Positions 24,025-34,383 are shown, counted from the first letter of the stretch. The stretch: DNA of 64,000 nt from Mesorhizobium sp. LNHC252B00 (GCF_000502955.1 NZ_AYWO01000003.1:405891-469890); one strand, 5' to 3'. Translations and numbers: made by a program. Notes: a model not told the origin generated them from the letters alone.

Positions 24025-25281
24025 TCATCCAAGACCGGGGATCGCCCTGGTCTTGCCGCTCATGTGGGCGCCCAGTGTAAGCGCTTGCGGGAAACTACGG
24101 ACGGCCGCACCCATCAATGCTGCGCCGCCGGGACAGAGGGCCGTTCGGGCAATGGCTGCAGCTGCGTAGACCCGAGTCGAAAACAGTCTCTTCCAGGCCG
24201 CTTTGTAGCGTCTGCCGGCAGCTTCGCGGCCCGCCCGGCCGCTTGACGCGCCGGCGAGTTCGGCGGCCAGCAGCCAGCTGGACTGGAGTGCCATCGAGAT
24301 GCCTTCGGCGATGATCGGATGAGACTCGCCTGCGGCATTGCCGACGCGAAAGATATCCTTTTCATAGCAGGCGCGGATGCCAGGCCGGATCGGGCCGGCT
24401 GCAAGCCACGGACCGTCGAGGCACGCCCGGTCAAGAGCATCGCTCACATCTCGGCAAGAAGCCATGAGATGGCGAAAGACCGCCTCAGCCGCCGACGGAT
24501 GGCCGTCCTGCCGGGGCCTATCAGGTTCGGAGACATGGTTCATGCGCAGCCGCGCGAGCATGTCACGCCTTATGCAGCAAGAGATCGACATGCGGCCATG
24601 ATCCGCCAGGACCATGCCGCCATAGCCGCCGGGAAATATCAGCAGAGGCATCAGATCAGACGCGAGCGATGCCCCGGCGAAGTGCGCCTTGAAGCCGAGC
24701 AGGTCCGACGGGTGGCTGGCCTTTTCGAGCTGGCTTGGCAGCGGTCCAGGTTCCCAGGAACCATGCGCGGCGACGACCACCGGAGCCCGCAAGATTGTCG
24801 TTCCGTCCCCGGAATTCTCGTCTTTTGCCTGAATTCGCACCGCTTGCATGTCGCCATCCTGATCAATGGCGACAGCGCGGCAAGGCTGGAAGATTTCCGC
24901 GCCTGCCGATCGCGCCGCCTGCAGCAGCAAATGGTCCAGCATGTCGCGGCCCAGCGCCCGGCCGAAGGTGCCTTCTACAGGAGGCCCATATTTTGCACCC
25001 GGCATCGGCGCCTCGATGCAAGTCGCGCCGGAAAAGAAGCCGACGCGTCGGATTTCGGGGCCGGCATTGGCGCGCCAGGCATCGCCGACCTCCAGTCGGT
25101 CGAGAAGCGCCAGATTGCTTGCGGAGATGTATTCGCCACACACCTTGCGGCGCGGGAACATTTTCTTTTCCACGATCGCCACGGACCACCCGCGCCGGGC
25201 CAGCAGCAAAGCCAGCGAAGTGCCTGCCGGGCCGGCCCCGATGACAATCGCATCGTGGGTGGATGGTCGTCTCATGATCAT
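24025..25281 (-). CDS. FAD-dependent oxidoreductase of a type III polyketide cluster
   Basis: 418 residues. The N-terminal AIVIGAGPAGTSLALLLARRG is a Rossmann FAD-binding motif. KVCGEYISASNLALLDRL is like the geranylgeranyl-reductase/aromatic-hydroxylase group. The second FAD motif GNAAGESHPIIAEGISMAL holds the GD-like segment near the C terminus. The protein probably hydroxylates or dehydrogenates the product made by the polyketide synthase upstream. Its start overlaps the end of the methyltransferase gene by 4 bases. The same gene trio (PKS, methyltransferase, flavoprotein) is known from Streptomyces srsABC, which makes methylated phenolic lipids. Confidence 0.85.
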   Translation of the reverse strand: MIMRRPSTHDAIVIGAGPAGTSLALLLARRGWSVAIVEKKMFPRRKVCGEYISASNLALLDRLEVGDAWRANAGPEIRRVGFFSGATCIEAPMPGAKYGPPVEGTFGRALGRDMLDHLLLQAARSAGAEIFQPCRAVAIDQDGDMQAVRIQAKDENSGDGTTILRAPVVVAAHGSWEPGPLPSQLEKASHPSDLLGFKAHFAGASLASDLMPLLIFPGGYGGMVLADHGRMSISCCIRRDMLARLRMNHVSEPDRPRQDGHPSAAEAVFRHLMASCRDVSDALDRACLDGPWLAAGPIRPGIRACYEKDIFRVGNAAGESHPIIAEGISMALQSSWLLAAELAGASSGRAGREAAGRRYKAAWKRLFSTRVYAAAAIARTALCPGGAALMGAAVRSFPQALTLGAHMSGKTRAIPGLG

Positions 25282-25988
25282 CTCGATCGCGCACTGGCGC
25301 CGACGAAGACGTGCGAGAACGGACCGGCACGCCGCTCCTCGAGTGGCCTGCCGCCGGCCGCAAGCCAGAGGTCGGAAAGCTCGTTAGCACGAAAGCCAGC
25401 GCGCACGCTCTGAGCCGCGTCATGTCGCGTGACGTCGTTGGCGCCGATCGCCGGGAGAAGACGGGTCGCGGCCAGAGGGAACCTTGCCCTCAGCGGTTCC
25501 GTCGCCAGGAGCAGCGGGGCTTTCCACGCCAGCAGTGAAAACAGACGCACGAGCTCGGCGTCATCGAAATGATGCAGGAAGAGATTGACGGTGATCGCGT
25601 CGAACCATTCGCCCCCGTTCCCTTCGGCCCAGTCGAAGACGTCGGCGGTGACGACTTCAGTGCTCCATCCCAGCCTGTTGAATTCGGTGAGGATTCCGGC
25701 ACCGGCGAGACTGACGCGGTCGAGCAGCGTCAGCTCTACCTCGGGCCAGTGCCGTGCCATTCGCTGCGCGAGCTTGAGCATGAAGGTGCCGTCGCCGGCG
25801 CCGAGCTCCAATATGCGGCGCGGTGGTCGTGGCACGAATTTCCTTAGCAAAGACGCCATGATCGGGGCCTGAAACATCAGCGCATTGATCCACCGGAGGT
25901 CGCGGCGCGAGGCGAGCGCCCGCGGATCGCCGGCCGCAAGTCCGTCGAGGATTTCCGGGACGAGGCTGCGGTGACTGAGCGCGTTCAT
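25278..25988 (-). CDS. SAM-dependent methyltransferase of a type III polyketide cluster
   Basis: 236 residues from MNALSHRSLVPEILDG at 25988, overlapping the stop of the polyketide synthase gene as ATGA. The SAM motif I is ILELGAGDGTFMLKLAQRM, followed by LTLLDR (motif II acidic end) and VVTADVFDW. The AITVNLFLHHF region is typical of class I methyltransferases. It probably methylates the polyketide product on O or C. The N-terminal 65 residues are helical and may form a lid. Confidence 0.87.
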   Translation of the reverse strand: MNALSHRSLVPEILDGLAAGDPRALASRRDLRWINALMFQAPIMASLLRKFVPRPPRRILELGAGDGTFMLKLAQRMARHWPEVELTLLDRVSLAGAGILTEFNRLGWSTEVVTADVFDWAEGNGGEWFDAITVNLFLHHFDDAELVRLFSLLAWKAPLLLATEPLRARFPLAATRLLPAIGANDVTRHDAAQSVRAGFRANELSDLWLAAGGRPLEERRAGPFSHVFVGASARSR

Positions 25989-27052
25989 GACACGGTTCGA
26001 AAAAGCATGGTTTCGGCCGTCAGTCCGGGTCCGAACGACATACCGCAACCGAGCAGTCCGGATGGGGCCTTCAGCATTTCTTCCATCACGAACATGACCG
26101 TCGCCGACGACATGTTGCCATATCGGCGCAGCACCTCGCGCGATGGCGTCAGCGCGGCGGGCTCGAGTTTCAGCGCTCTCTCGACAGCATCGAGAACCGA
26201 ACGTCCGCCCGGGTGCACGGCCCAGAGGTCGATCGCCTCCGGTGGCCGGTCGCCGAGAAAGGCATCATGGTTGCTCCGCAATACCTCTTGGATCGCCGTC
26301 GGCACCTGGCCGGAAAGAACCATGTCGAAGCCATGGTCGCGAATATCCCATCTCATCAGGTCGCGCCGCTCATCCGCTACCATGCAATGAAAGCTGTCGA
26401 GTGCAAGGCCGGGCGGTTCGGCGGTGACAAGAGTTGCCGCGCAGCCATCGCCCCAGAGGCAGAAGGACAGCAGCTTTTCCAGTTCGGGGCTTTCCCTGAG
26501 ATGCAAAGTACAGAGCTCGATATTGACCAGCAGGATCCTGGCCCGCGGATCTGACCTGACGATGTGGCGGGCAAGCTTGAGGCCGTTGATCGCCGCGTAA
26601 CAGCCCATGAACCCGATTATCGTGCGTTCGATGCCATCCGGGAGGCCGCAGCGTTTGACCAGATCCAAGTCGATGCCGGGCGCGGAGAATCCGGTGCAGG
26701 TGGTGACGATGAGATGGGTGATACGCGACGCGTCGTCGCCAAGGTGCAGCCCGTCGACGGCTTTTTGCGCCAGCACAGGAGCGGCTTCGCCAAACATCGC
26801 CATTCTCACAGCAGTTCCCGGGAACGCGCCGCGAATGAATGTTCCGCCAAGGTCGGCGGATGGCCCTTCCGGGTCGAGAGCAGGTGCAAAGCAGGAATAG
26901 CGGCTCTCTATGCCGGCAAGGCCGGCCATCCGTTCGAAAATTCTCCGGTGACGGACGGCGATCATGGAGGCCGCGAACCGGAGATAGAACCTATGAACCT
27001 CATATTCGGGAACCGCTGTCGCAATCCGGTTGATATAGGCGTTAGCGGGCAT
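25985..27052 (-). CDS. Type III polyketide synthase (chalcone synthase-like)
   Basis: 355 residues from MPANAYINRIATAVPEYEVH at 27052, with GGGAG seven bases ahead; an ATG at 27082 is less likely. The catalytic triad is complete: Cys151 in GFMGCYAAINGLK, His280 in WAVHPGG, and Asn313 in YGNMSSATV. The gatekeeping region THLIVTTCTGFSAPGIDLDL is conserved. Enzymes of this type condense malonyl-CoA onto an acyl-CoA starter and cyclise it to pyrones, resorcinols or phloroglucinols. It heads a three-gene cluster with a methyltransferase and a flavoprotein. The product is unknown; a methylated, oxidised phenolic or alkyl-pyrone lipid is the best guess. Confidence 0.93.
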   Translation of the reverse strand: MPANAYINRIATAVPEYEVHRFYLRFAASMIAVRHRRIFERMAGLAGIESRYSCFAPALDPEGPSADLGGTFIRGAFPGTAVRMAMFGEAAPVLAQKAVDGLHLGDDASRITHLIVTTCTGFSAPGIDLDLVKRCGLPDGIERTIIGFMGCYAAINGLKLARHIVRSDPRARILLVNIELCTLHLRESPELEKLLSFCLWGDGCAATLVTAEPPGLALDSFHCMVADERRDLMRWDIRDHGFDMVLSGQVPTAIQEVLRSNHDAFLGDRPPEAIDLWAVHPGGRSVLDAVERALKLEPAALTPSREVLRRYGNMSSATVMFVMEEMLKAPSGLLGCGMSFGPGLTAETMLFRTVS

Positions 27053-27220
27053 TTCCGTCTCCCAGGGCGCCGCACGCTGCATGGCGCGGATGCCCGAGTG
27101 ATCTTTGCTGAATGGCGCTAGTATTAGGGCGCATGGTTTGAGCGTTGTTCCATGAACGCTTCATAGCGCCGATTTCATCCCGGGCGGCCGCACTGCCACG
27201 GGTGTCGCGGCTGTCGACCG

Positions 27221-28225
27221 CTACTGCGGCCGCGTATCGCCAGCGTCCGCCATCTCGTCCTTGAAGTTAACTTTCGTGCCCATCTGCACCATGGCGGCGA
27301 GGTCTTCGGCATCCCAGTTGGTCAGCCGGATACAGCCATGCGAGAAGGTTGTGCCGATCTTGCCGGGTTCGGGCGTGCCGTGAATGCCGTAGCTTTCGAT
27401 TGAGAGGTCGATCCAGACCGATCCCACGGGATTGTTGGGCCCCGCAGCGATGGTAAAGGGCCGCTTGCTCCTCACTCCCTTGAAGGCGAAGTCCGGATCG
27501 TAGTGATAGGTGGGGTTGTGCACCACGCGTTTGACTTCCGCCGCGCCGCTCGGCGCCGGCTTTTCGTCGCTGCCGATCGACGCGGGATAGACTGCGAGCC
27601 ATTTGCCGGACGGATCGAGCACACGCACCAAGCGAGCGCCCTTGTCGACCTCGATAGCGGCAACGGCGTCAGGACGATCGCCCCGGCCAACATCCGGTAC
27701 CGCCAACGTCGCGCCTGCCCTCTTGAAGCCGACACCCGGATTGAGCTCTCTGAGCAATTGTTCGCTGATATGGAAGCGCTCCGCCAGCTTCTCCACCGCG
27801 TTGTGATAGCCGAGCCGCCGCAGGTGGGCCATCTTCTCCATGCGAGCCGGAATACGCTTGGTGAAGGGTCCGCGTATATCCTTGGGCGTTACCTCATAAG
27901 GTACCAGGACCGGGCCGGCGGAATTTGCCACGAGCTTGTCCCAGGTTTCCGGGGTGAGCTTGCCGTCGGCCCGGAATCCGTTCGCCGTCTGAAAGGCGCT
28001 AATGGCCTTGGCGAAATTCTCTGATAGCCGGCCGTCGATCAGGCCCGGCGAGAAACGGGCGCGATCCAGGAGAATCTGCGCCTTCAGAACTGTCGGATCG
28101 ATGCCCGTCGGCTCGCCGGCGGCGAATTGGGCCTGATTGACAGCGGATGGGTCCAGCTTGGCCGCCTCCGTCCCGCCGCATGCGAGGACGAGCGCCGCCG
28201 CGGCGACAAGAAGGAGCCTGATCAT
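27221..28225 (-). CDS. L,D-transpeptidase (YkuD) with peptidoglycan-binding domain
   Basis: 334 residues from MIRLLLVAAAALVLACGG, a signal peptide with a possible lipobox (VLAC). Residues about 40-100 form a PG-binding domain (LDRARFSPGLIDGRLSENF). A LysM-like stretch follows (LAERFHISEQLLRELNPG). The YkuD domain ends with HGTPEPGKIG and SHGCIRLTNWDAEDL, carrying the catalytic Cys. It cross-links peptidoglycan by 3-3 bonds or attaches proteins. The ATG at 28225 is preferred to the GTG at 28234 because of the spacing to GGGAGTG. Confidence 0.9.
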   Translation of the reverse strand: MIRLLLVAAAALVLACGGTEAAKLDPSAVNQAQFAAGEPTGIDPTVLKAQILLDRARFSPGLIDGRLSENFAKAISAFQTANGFRADGKLTPETWDKLVANSAGPVLVPYEVTPKDIRGPFTKRIPARMEKMAHLRRLGYHNAVEKLAERFHISEQLLRELNPGVGFKRAGATLAVPDVGRGDRPDAVAAIEVDKGARLVRVLDPSGKWLAVYPASIGSDEKPAPSGAAEVKRVVHNPTYHYDPDFAFKGVRSKRPFTIAAGPNNPVGSVWIDLSIESYGIHGTPEPGKIGTTFSHGCIRLTNWDAEDLAAMVQMGTKVNFKDEMADAGDTRPQ

Positions 28226-28265
28226 CGATGTCACTCCCTGGACAGCAACAGAACTCTACTTCTAT

Positions 28266-28290
28266 GACGCGGCACGCCCTATCTGGTTCC
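28266..28290 (-). promoter_or_regulatory. Candidate EcfG-like promoter for the L,D-transpeptidase
   Basis: Minus-strand GGAAC, 16 bases, CGTC; one mismatch in the last base of the -10. It lies 41 bases upstream of the start. Confidence 0.4.
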
Positions 28291-28390
28291 CTTTCTGACA
28301 GATGCATGACGGCGGGCTTGCTTGCCAAGGACCTCGTGCGAAGGACACGGCAAGGCTAGTGCCAAGTGAGTGGAAGCCAGCTTGCTCGCC

Positions 28391-29578
28391 CTAAGTTGCG
28401 GACCCAACCTCTACTACCGCGCGGCTGTGACGCGCGATGACGCTTTCCTCGTCAGTCGCAATCACACGCACGTCCACCTTGCTGTCCGGACGACTGATGA
28501 GCTCAGCGTGGGCGTCATTGGCCGGCTCGTCGAGCGCCACGCCGAGCCAGGTCAATCTTTCGGATATCGCCTTGCGGATGGACGATGACCGCTCGCCGAT
28601 GCCGGCGGTGAACACGAGGCATTCGAGACCACCCATCGTGTTCGCGAGCGCTCCTGCTTCCCTCGCGGCGCGGAAGGCGAAGAGCTCGATCGCCTCGCGG
28701 GCACGAGGGTCGCTGCTTGCCTCCAACGTGCGCATGTCGCCCGAAACGCCGGACACGCCGAGCAGTCCGGATTTCTCATAAAGCATTGTCTGCAGCTCGT
28801 CCGCTGCCATGCCCCTCTCCAGCAGGAAGTACAACAGCACGCCGGGATCGATGGCGCCGCAACGCGTACCCATGACAAGACCATCCAGTGCCGAAAAGCC
28901 CATCGTCGTATCGACGCTCTTGCCGTCGTGCAGAGCGCAAAGGCTTGCCCCATTGCCGAGATGAGCAACGATTGTCCGTTTTGCCGCGAGCGCGGGCGAT
29001 ATCTCGCTCAGCCGCCTAGCAATATATTCGTAGGAGAGGCCATGAAATCCGTAGCGTCGCAGTCCCTCCCCTTCATATTTTTGCGGCAGGGCAAAGCGCC
29101 GCACGAGCGGATCGATCGTCTGGTGGAACGCGGTATCGAAACATCCGATCTGTGGCAGATCCGGTTGCAATGCAGCTATCGCGCGAACTGGCGCGAGACT
29201 GCGAGGCTGATGCAAAGGCGCGAGTGCGGTCAGCCTGTCCAGGGCCTCAATGGTAGCGGGCGTCAGGCGGACTGGTTTGCTGAACTCGTTACCGCCATGC
29301 ACGATGCGATGGCCGGTGCAGATCAGTTTTCTTCCACCAAGTTCGCGCTGCACCAGGTTCAGTAGTTCGCCAATCCCCGCGCCATGAGGATCGTCCGCGT
29401 TAAACTGCCTATCACACTGCACTGTCCCATCGGCCGCCTTTGCAGTGAGCCTGGGCGTGTCGCCCAGATCCAGAGTGCCGCGCGAAACCAGCTGCTGGCC
29501 ATCCGATGAGCCAAGATCGTATAGCGCGAACTTGACGCTGGACGAGCCGGCATTCAGCGCCAGGATCGACTGACTCAT
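28391..29578 (-). CDS. ackA: Acetate kinase
   Basis: 395 residues from [20 protein letters not shown] at 29578. Signature motifs of the acetokinase family are complete: the N-terminal [41 protein letters not shown] and [10 protein letters not shown]. It converts acetyl phosphate and ADP to acetate and ATP. The gene overlaps the phosphoketolase stop as ATGA, so acetyl phosphate made by phosphoketolase goes directly to ATP formation. Confidence 0.96.
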   Translation of the reverse strand: MSQSILALNAGSSSVKFALYDLGSSDGQQLVSRGTLDLGDTPRLTAKAADGTVQCDRQFNADDPHGAGIGELLNLVQRELGGRKLICTGHRIVHGGNEFSKPVRLTPATIEALDRLTALAPLHQPRSLAPVRAIAALQPDLPQIGCFDTAFHQTIDPLVRRFALPQKYEGEGLRRYGFHGLSYEYIARRLSEISPALAAKRTIVAHLGNGASLCALHDGKSVDTTMGFSALDGLVMGTRCGAIDPGVLLYFLLERGMAADELQTMLYEKSGLLGVSGVSGDMRTLEASSDPRAREAIELFAFRAAREAGALANTMGGLECLVFTAGIGERSSSIRKAISERLTWLGVALDEPANDAHAELISRPDSKVDVRVIATDEESVIARHSRAVVEVGSAT

Positions 29579-31986
29579 CGACCAGCCTTTGCCCCGTTGG
29601 CAGCCGGCCAACTCCATTTCCGGATCTCGGGCATGTCTTCGCCGTGCTCGCGGACATAGGCCTTGTGCTTGACCAGTCGATCGTGAAGTTCGCTAGCGAG
29701 GCTTTCGGCTCTTTCGGCCAGGCCCGGCACGCGTGCGATCGCGGCAAGTGCGAGATGGTAGCGATCGAGTTCGTTGAGCACCACCATGTCGAACGGCGTC
29801 GTCGTGGTGCCCTCCTCACGAAAGCCGTGCACATGCATGTTGTCATGATTGGCACGACGGTAGGTCAAGCGATGGATGAGATAGGGATAGCCGTGATAGG
29901 CGAAGATGACCGGCCTTGTCTTGGTGAACAGCGCATCGAAAGCCTGGTCGGTGAGCCCATGCGGGTGTTCGGTGTTCGACTGCAATGTCATCAGGTCGAC
30001 GACGTTGACGACGCGGATTTTCAGATCGGGGATTGCAGAGCGAAGAATGTCCGTCGCAGCCAGCGTTTCCAGCGTCGGAACGTCGCCGGCACAGGCCAGC
30101 ACCACATCTGGCTCCTCGCCTTTTGAAACCGTGCCGGCCCATTCCCAGATGCCCGCGCCGGCCTTGCAGTGCGCTTCAGCATCTTCGATAGACAGCCATT
30201 GCGGCGTCGGCTGCTTGCCAGCGGTGATGACGTTGATGCGGTTGTAGGTTCTCAGGCAATGGTCGGTGATCCACAGCAGCGTGTTGGCATCCGGCGGGAA
30301 ATAGAGCCTGACCGTGTCGGCCTTCTTGTTGGCGACAAGGTCGGCAAAGCCCGGGTCCTGATGACTGAAGCCATTGTGATCCTGGCGCCAGACATGAGAG
30401 GTCAGCAGGTAATTGAGCGAGGCGATCGGCTTGCGCCAGGCAAGCTCGCCAGAGGTCTTCAACCATTTTGCATGTTGGTTGACCATGGAGTCGACGATGT
30501 GAATGAACGCCTCGTAGCACGAGAATAAGCCGTGGCGGCCTGTAAGCAGATAACCTTCCAGCCAGCCCTGGCAGAGATGCTCGCTCAGCACTTCCATCAC
30601 CCGGCCGTCGCGGGAAAGATGGACGTCGTAGGGTTCGATGCGCTCCATCCAGATCCGATCCGTGACCTCGAATACATCGTCAAGGCGATTGGAAGACGTC
30701 TCGTCCGGTCCCATAAGCCGGAAATTTCGCGCTTTGGCGTTAAGGCGAAAGACTTCGCGAAGATAGCCACCACAAATCCGTGTCGCCTCGGCAATGACGC
30801 CTCCGGGCCGAGGTACTTCGAGCGCCAGGCTCTTCCAGTCCGGCAGCGCCAGGTCGCGCTTCAACAACCCGCCATTCGCATACGGAGTTGCGCCCATGCG
30901 CTTTGTTCCTGTCGGGGCAAGGGCCGCGAGTTCCGGCAGCAGATGTCCGTCCTTATCGAACAGTTTTTCCGGTTCGTAGCTTCGCATCCAGGTTTCGAGG
31001 ATCTTGCGGTGCTCGTCATTGCCGCGGGCGTTCGATACCGGCACTTGATGCGAACGCCAGAAGCCCTCGACTTTTTCGCCATCGACCTCTTTCGGTCCAG
31101 TCCAGCCCTTGGGGCTGCGCAGGACGATCATCGGCCACTGCGGACGTTCGCCAGGCCGTCCCGGACCTCGTGCCTGTTCCTGAATGGAATGGATCCGATC
31201 GAGCACACTGTCGAGCGTCCTGGCCATCGCTTGGTGCATGGCGACCGGCTCATGGCCTTCGACAAAGAACGGTTCGTAGCCGTAGCCGGTGAACAGGTTG
31301 CGCAACTCCTGGTCATCCATGCGGCCGAGGATCGTCGGGTTGGCGATCTTGTAGCCATTGAGATGAAGGATTGGCAGCACTGCACCGTCCGAGGCCGGGT
31401 TCAGGAATTTGTTGGAATGCCACGCTGCCGCGAGCGGACCGGTTTCGGCCTCGCCGTCGCCAATGACGCAGGCAACCACCAGATCCGGATTGTCGAAGGC
31501 CGCGCCGAAAGCATGGACCAGGGCATATCCGAGTTCGCCGCCCTCATGAATGGAGCCGGGCGTTTCGGGCGCCACGTGACTTGGCACCCCGCCTGGAAAG
31601 GAAAATTGCCGGAACAGTTTTCTCAGGCCGTCTTCGCCTTGGCCGATATCGGGGTAGATCTCGCTATACGTGCCCTCGAGCCAGGTGTTGGCGACCATTG
31701 CCGGACCGCCATGTCCTGGACCGCAGATAAACAGCACATCAAGATCACGCTCACGGATAATTCGGTTGAGATGCAAGTAGAGGAAATTGAGGCCCGGCGT
31801 TGTACCCCAATGGCCGAGCAGCCGCGGCTTGACATGCTCGGCTTTCAAGGGTTGGCGCAGCAGCGGATTGTCGAGCAGATAAATCTGGCCAACCGAGATG
31901 TAATTCGCGGCGCTCCAGTAGCGGTTCATGAGATCGATCCGTTCGAGGCTGATCGCCTGCGTCGTCGCGGCAGCCTTGTCGTTCAT
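29575..31986 (-). CDS. xfp: Phosphoketolase (xylulose/fructose 6-phosphate)
   Basis: 803 residues, the usual length. Family signatures are present: [20 protein letters not shown] near residue 55, [12 protein letters not shown], and the TPP-binding [19 protein letters not shown]. It splits xylulose 5-phosphate (and often fructose 6-phosphate) into acetyl phosphate and an aldose phosphate. It lies at the head of an xfp-ackA operon, giving a short route from pentose phosphates to acetate and ATP. No EcfG-type site was found in the 325-base region upstream on its strand. Confidence 0.96.
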   Translation of the reverse strand: MNDKAAATTQAISLERIDLMNRYWSAANYISVGQIYLLDNPLLRQPLKAEHVKPRLLGHWGTTPGLNFLYLHLNRIIRERDLDVLFICGPGHGGPAMVANTWLEGTYSEIYPDIGQGEDGLRKLFRQFSFPGGVPSHVAPETPGSIHEGGELGYALVHAFGAAFDNPDLVVACVIGDGEAETGPLAAAWHSNKFLNPASDGAVLPILHLNGYKIANPTILGRMDDQELRNLFTGYGYEPFFVEGHEPVAMHQAMARTLDSVLDRIHSIQEQARGPGRPGERPQWPMIVLRSPKGWTGPKEVDGEKVEGFWRSHQVPVSNARGNDEHRKILETWMRSYEPEKLFDKDGHLLPELAALAPTGTKRMGATPYANGGLLKRDLALPDWKSLALEVPRPGGVIAEATRICGGYLREVFRLNAKARNFRLMGPDETSSNRLDDVFEVTDRIWMERIEPYDVHLSRDGRVMEVLSEHLCQGWLEGYLLTGRHGLFSCYEAFIHIVDSMVNQHAKWLKTSGELAWRKPIASLNYLLTSHVWRQDHNGFSHQDPGFADLVANKKADTVRLYFPPDANTLLWITDHCLRTYNRINVITAGKQPTPQWLSIEDAEAHCKAGAGIWEWAGTVSKGEEPDVVLACAGDVPTLETLAATDILRSAIPDLKIRVVNVVDLMTLQSNTEHPHGLTDQAFDALFTKTRPVIFAYHGYPYLIHRLTYRRANHDNMHVHGFREEGTTTTPFDMVVLNELDRYHLALAAIARVPGLAERAESLASELHDRLVKHKAYVREHGEDMPEIRKWSWPAANGAKAGR

Positions 31987-32311
31987 CGCCCAGTCTCCAG
32001 CATCGGTTTTCCAGCATCGTTTCGCTGGAGATAACTGGAGCGACTTCGCGCCTGAGCAAGCCCAAATTGGCGATGGCGTTCGAAGGAATGTCCAGGCGAC
32101 GTTGGGGCAAGCAAGAAACCGTCGGCGTCTCCAGCCGGGTCAGTGGACTTGTCCTGCAACACACCTGCAACAAAGAAGGAACTTTGGGGCCCTTCAACGG
32201 TTAGAGGCATGAGCCGGGAGAGCCACCGAAGGCAGAAGAAGTGGCCCACCCGCCAATGTCGAAGGATATCCTTGAACAATTGCGGACAAGCGGCCGCCAA
32301 GGGAGCTGAAA
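31987..32311. other. Divergent intergenic region between xfp and the PCMT-esterase fusion
   Basis: About 325 bases. It holds a GGAAC-N16-GGTT near-match for the plus-strand gene (32178-32202). No coding frame or clear xfp promoter is seen. Confidence 0.4.
32178..32202 (+). promoter_or_regulatory. Candidate EcfG-like promoter for the PCMT-esterase fusion
   Basis: GGAAC, 16 bases, GGTT; one mismatch. It ends 110 bases before the ATG at 32312. Confidence 0.4.
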
Positions 32312-34303
32312 ATGCTCGATCTTCCCAGTGCTCGCGACCGGATGGTCAATGTGCATATCGCCCGGCGTGGCATCCGCAATCGCGAGATCCTGCAGGCCAT
32401 GCGGGAAGTTCCGCGCGAGGCTTTCGTCGATCCCGGCTTCGAAGAATTCGCTTATGAAGACGGACCACTGCCCATCGCTGACGGGCAGACGATTTCGCAA
32501 CCCTACATCGTCGCGCTCATGACTGAACTGGCGGACGTCAAGGCTGGCGACCACGTACTGGAGATTGGCACCGGCTCGGGCTATGCGGCGGCCGTGATGA
32601 GCCGGATCGTCGAACAGGTCTACACGATCGAGCGCCATCCCGGATTGGCTGAAACCGCGAGGCGTCGGTTTGAGAGGCTTGGCTACGAGAACATCGAGGT
32701 CAGGACCGGCGACGGCACCAAGGGCTGGCCGGAAGCAGCGCCCTACGACGCCATCGTGGTGACGGCCAGCGGACCAGGCGCGCCGCTCGCCCTGCAGGAA
32801 CAACTCGATGTCGGCGGCAGGCTTGTCATTCCGGTCGGTGACGATCTGGATTCGCAACGCCTGCTCAAGGTCACCCGAACGGGCGCTGCAAGCTACAGCG
32901 AGGAGGATTTTGGCGGCGTGCGGTTCGTCCCTCTCATCGGCGAGCAAGGCTGGCCCGAAGGTGGCGAGATCGCCGAGATCCGTCGTCCGCTCCGACATCC
33001 GCATCCCGCCAGTCTGCCCGATATGATCGCAATGGCCGCCGAACCGCTTCCGGATTTCGACGATCCCACCTTTGGCGAGGTGTTCGATCGGTTCGCCGAC
33101 CGGCGCGTCGTTCTGCTTGGCGAAGCAAGCCATGGCACGTCGGAGTTTTACAAGGCGCGCGCGGCGATCACACGCCGGCTCGTCGACAAGCACGGTTTCA
33201 CGATCGTTGCGGTTGAAGCTGATTGGCCCGATGCCGCGGCCATCGACCGCTATGTTCGTCATCGCGAGCCACGAGCCGGTGTCAGCGCGCCATTCCAGCG
33301 GTTCCCGACCTGGATGTGGCGCAACACCGACGTCGCGGCCTTCACCGGCTGGATGCGCGACCACAACGAGAAGCTCGAGCCATCCAGGCAAGCGGGATTC
33401 TACGGTCTCGACATCTACAATATGAGCGGGTCCATTGCTGCGGTTCTCGAATATCTTGATCGGGTTGATCCGCAGGCAGCAAAGATCGCGCGCGAGCGCT
33501 ATGGATGCCTGACCCCATGGCAAAATGAACCGTCCACCTACGGCCGTGCGGCGCTGACCTCGGGCTACCGGGCATGCGAGCAGGCGGTTCTTGAGCAATG
33601 TCGAGACCTGCTCGCCAGGCAACTGGACTATGCCCGACGGGACGGCAGCGACTTTCTCGATGCCGCTCAGAACGCCCGGTTGATTGCCTCCGCCGAACGC
33701 TATTACCGGATCATGTACTATGGCGGCGCGGAATCCTGGAACCTCCGCGACACGCATATGTTCGAAACGCTGGAACATCTGCTGGACGCCAACGGACCGA
33801 ATTCCAAGGCGGTTGTCTGGGCGCACAATTCGCATATCGGCGATGCCCGTTATACCGAAATGGGGGTTGTCCGGGACGAACTGAATATCGGCCAGCTTTG
33901 CCGGCAACGGTTCGGCGACAGGGCAGCCCTGATCGGCCTGGGCACGCATTCCGGCACCGTGGCCGCCGCCTCCGACTGGGACGGCGAAATGAAGGTGAAG
34001 CAGGTGCGGCCCTCACACGCAGACAGCTACGAGCGGCTTTGCCATGACTGCCGCATTCCGCGTTTTCTGCTCGACCTGAAGCGCGACGAGGCGCTGCGCG
34101 AGCGGCTCCTGGAGCGCAGGCTGGAGCGCTTCATCGGGGTGATCTATCGGCCGGAAACCGAACTGCGAAGCCACTATGCGGATGTTTCGCTGCCTCAGCA
34201 ATTCGACGCCTTCTTGTGGTTCGACAAAACCACCGCGGTAACTCCACTTGGCCCGGAGCATGCAAGAGCTGGTGTTCCCGACACCTATCCGTTCGGACTT
34301 TAG
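32312..34303 (+). CDS. Protein-L-isoaspartate methyltransferase fused to erythromycin-esterase-family hydrolase
   Basis: 663 residues in two domains. Residues 1-215 are PCMT: MREVPREAFVDPGFEEFAYE, PIADGQTISQPYIVALM, and the SAM loop VLEIGTGSGYAAAV around residues 82-95. Residues about 228-663 are an EreA/EreB-type domain: VVLLGEASHGTSEFYKARAA carries the Glu and His of the active site, with VAVEADWPDA, WMWRNTDV and WAHNSHIGDA further on. PCMT repairs damaged aspartyl residues. The Ere fold hydrolyses esters, and antibiotic inactivation is only one of its roles. GGGAG precedes the ATG. The fusion suggests repair or hydrolysis of stress-damaged substrates. Confidence 0.9.
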   Translation: MLDLPSARDRMVNVHIARRGIRNREILQAMREVPREAFVDPGFEEFAYEDGPLPIADGQTISQPYIVALMTELADVKAGDHVLEIGTGSGYAAAVMSRIVEQVYTIERHPGLAETARRRFERLGYENIEVRTGDGTKGWPEAAPYDAIVVTASGPGAPLALQEQLDVGGRLVIPVGDDLDSQRLLKVTRTGAASYSEEDFGGVRFVPLIGEQGWPEGGEIAEIRRPLRHPHPASLPDMIAMAAEPLPDFDDPTFGEVFDRFADRRVVLLGEASHGTSEFYKARAAITRRLVDKHGFTIVAVEADWPDAAAIDRYVRHREPRAGVSAPFQRFPTWMWRNTDVAAFTGWMRDHNEKLEPSRQAGFYGLDIYNMSGSIAAVLEYLDRVDPQAAKIARERYGCLTPWQNEPSTYGRAALTSGYRACEQAVLEQCRDLLARQLDYARRDGSDFLDAAQNARLIASAERYYRIMYYGGAESWNLRDTHMFETLEHLLDANGPNSKAVVWAHNSHIGDARYTEMGVVRDELNIGQLCRQRFGDRAALIGLGTHSGTVAAASDWDGEMKVKQVRPSHADSYERLCHDCRIPRFLLDLKRDEALRERLLERRLERFIGVIYRPETELRSHYADVSLPQQFDAFLWFDKTTAVTPLGPEHARAGVPDTYPFGL

Positions 34304-34327
34304 CCGCCGGCGAAAGGCGAATGGCCC

Positions 34328-34352
34328 GGAACATTTCGGCTGGCCTCGGGTT
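34328..34352 (+). promoter_or_regulatory. Candidate EcfG-like promoter for two small stress genes
   Basis: GGAAC, 16 bases, GGTT; one mismatch. It ends 32 bases before the ATG at 34384. Confidence 0.4.
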
Positions 34353-34383
34353 TTGAAACCGAATCCCTCGAAGGAGTTGTCTC

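Noticed and set aside
30532..32034. A 500-codon plus-strand frame opposite xfp
   Set aside because: Shadow of a strongly conserved phosphoketolase; no ribosome site or domain.
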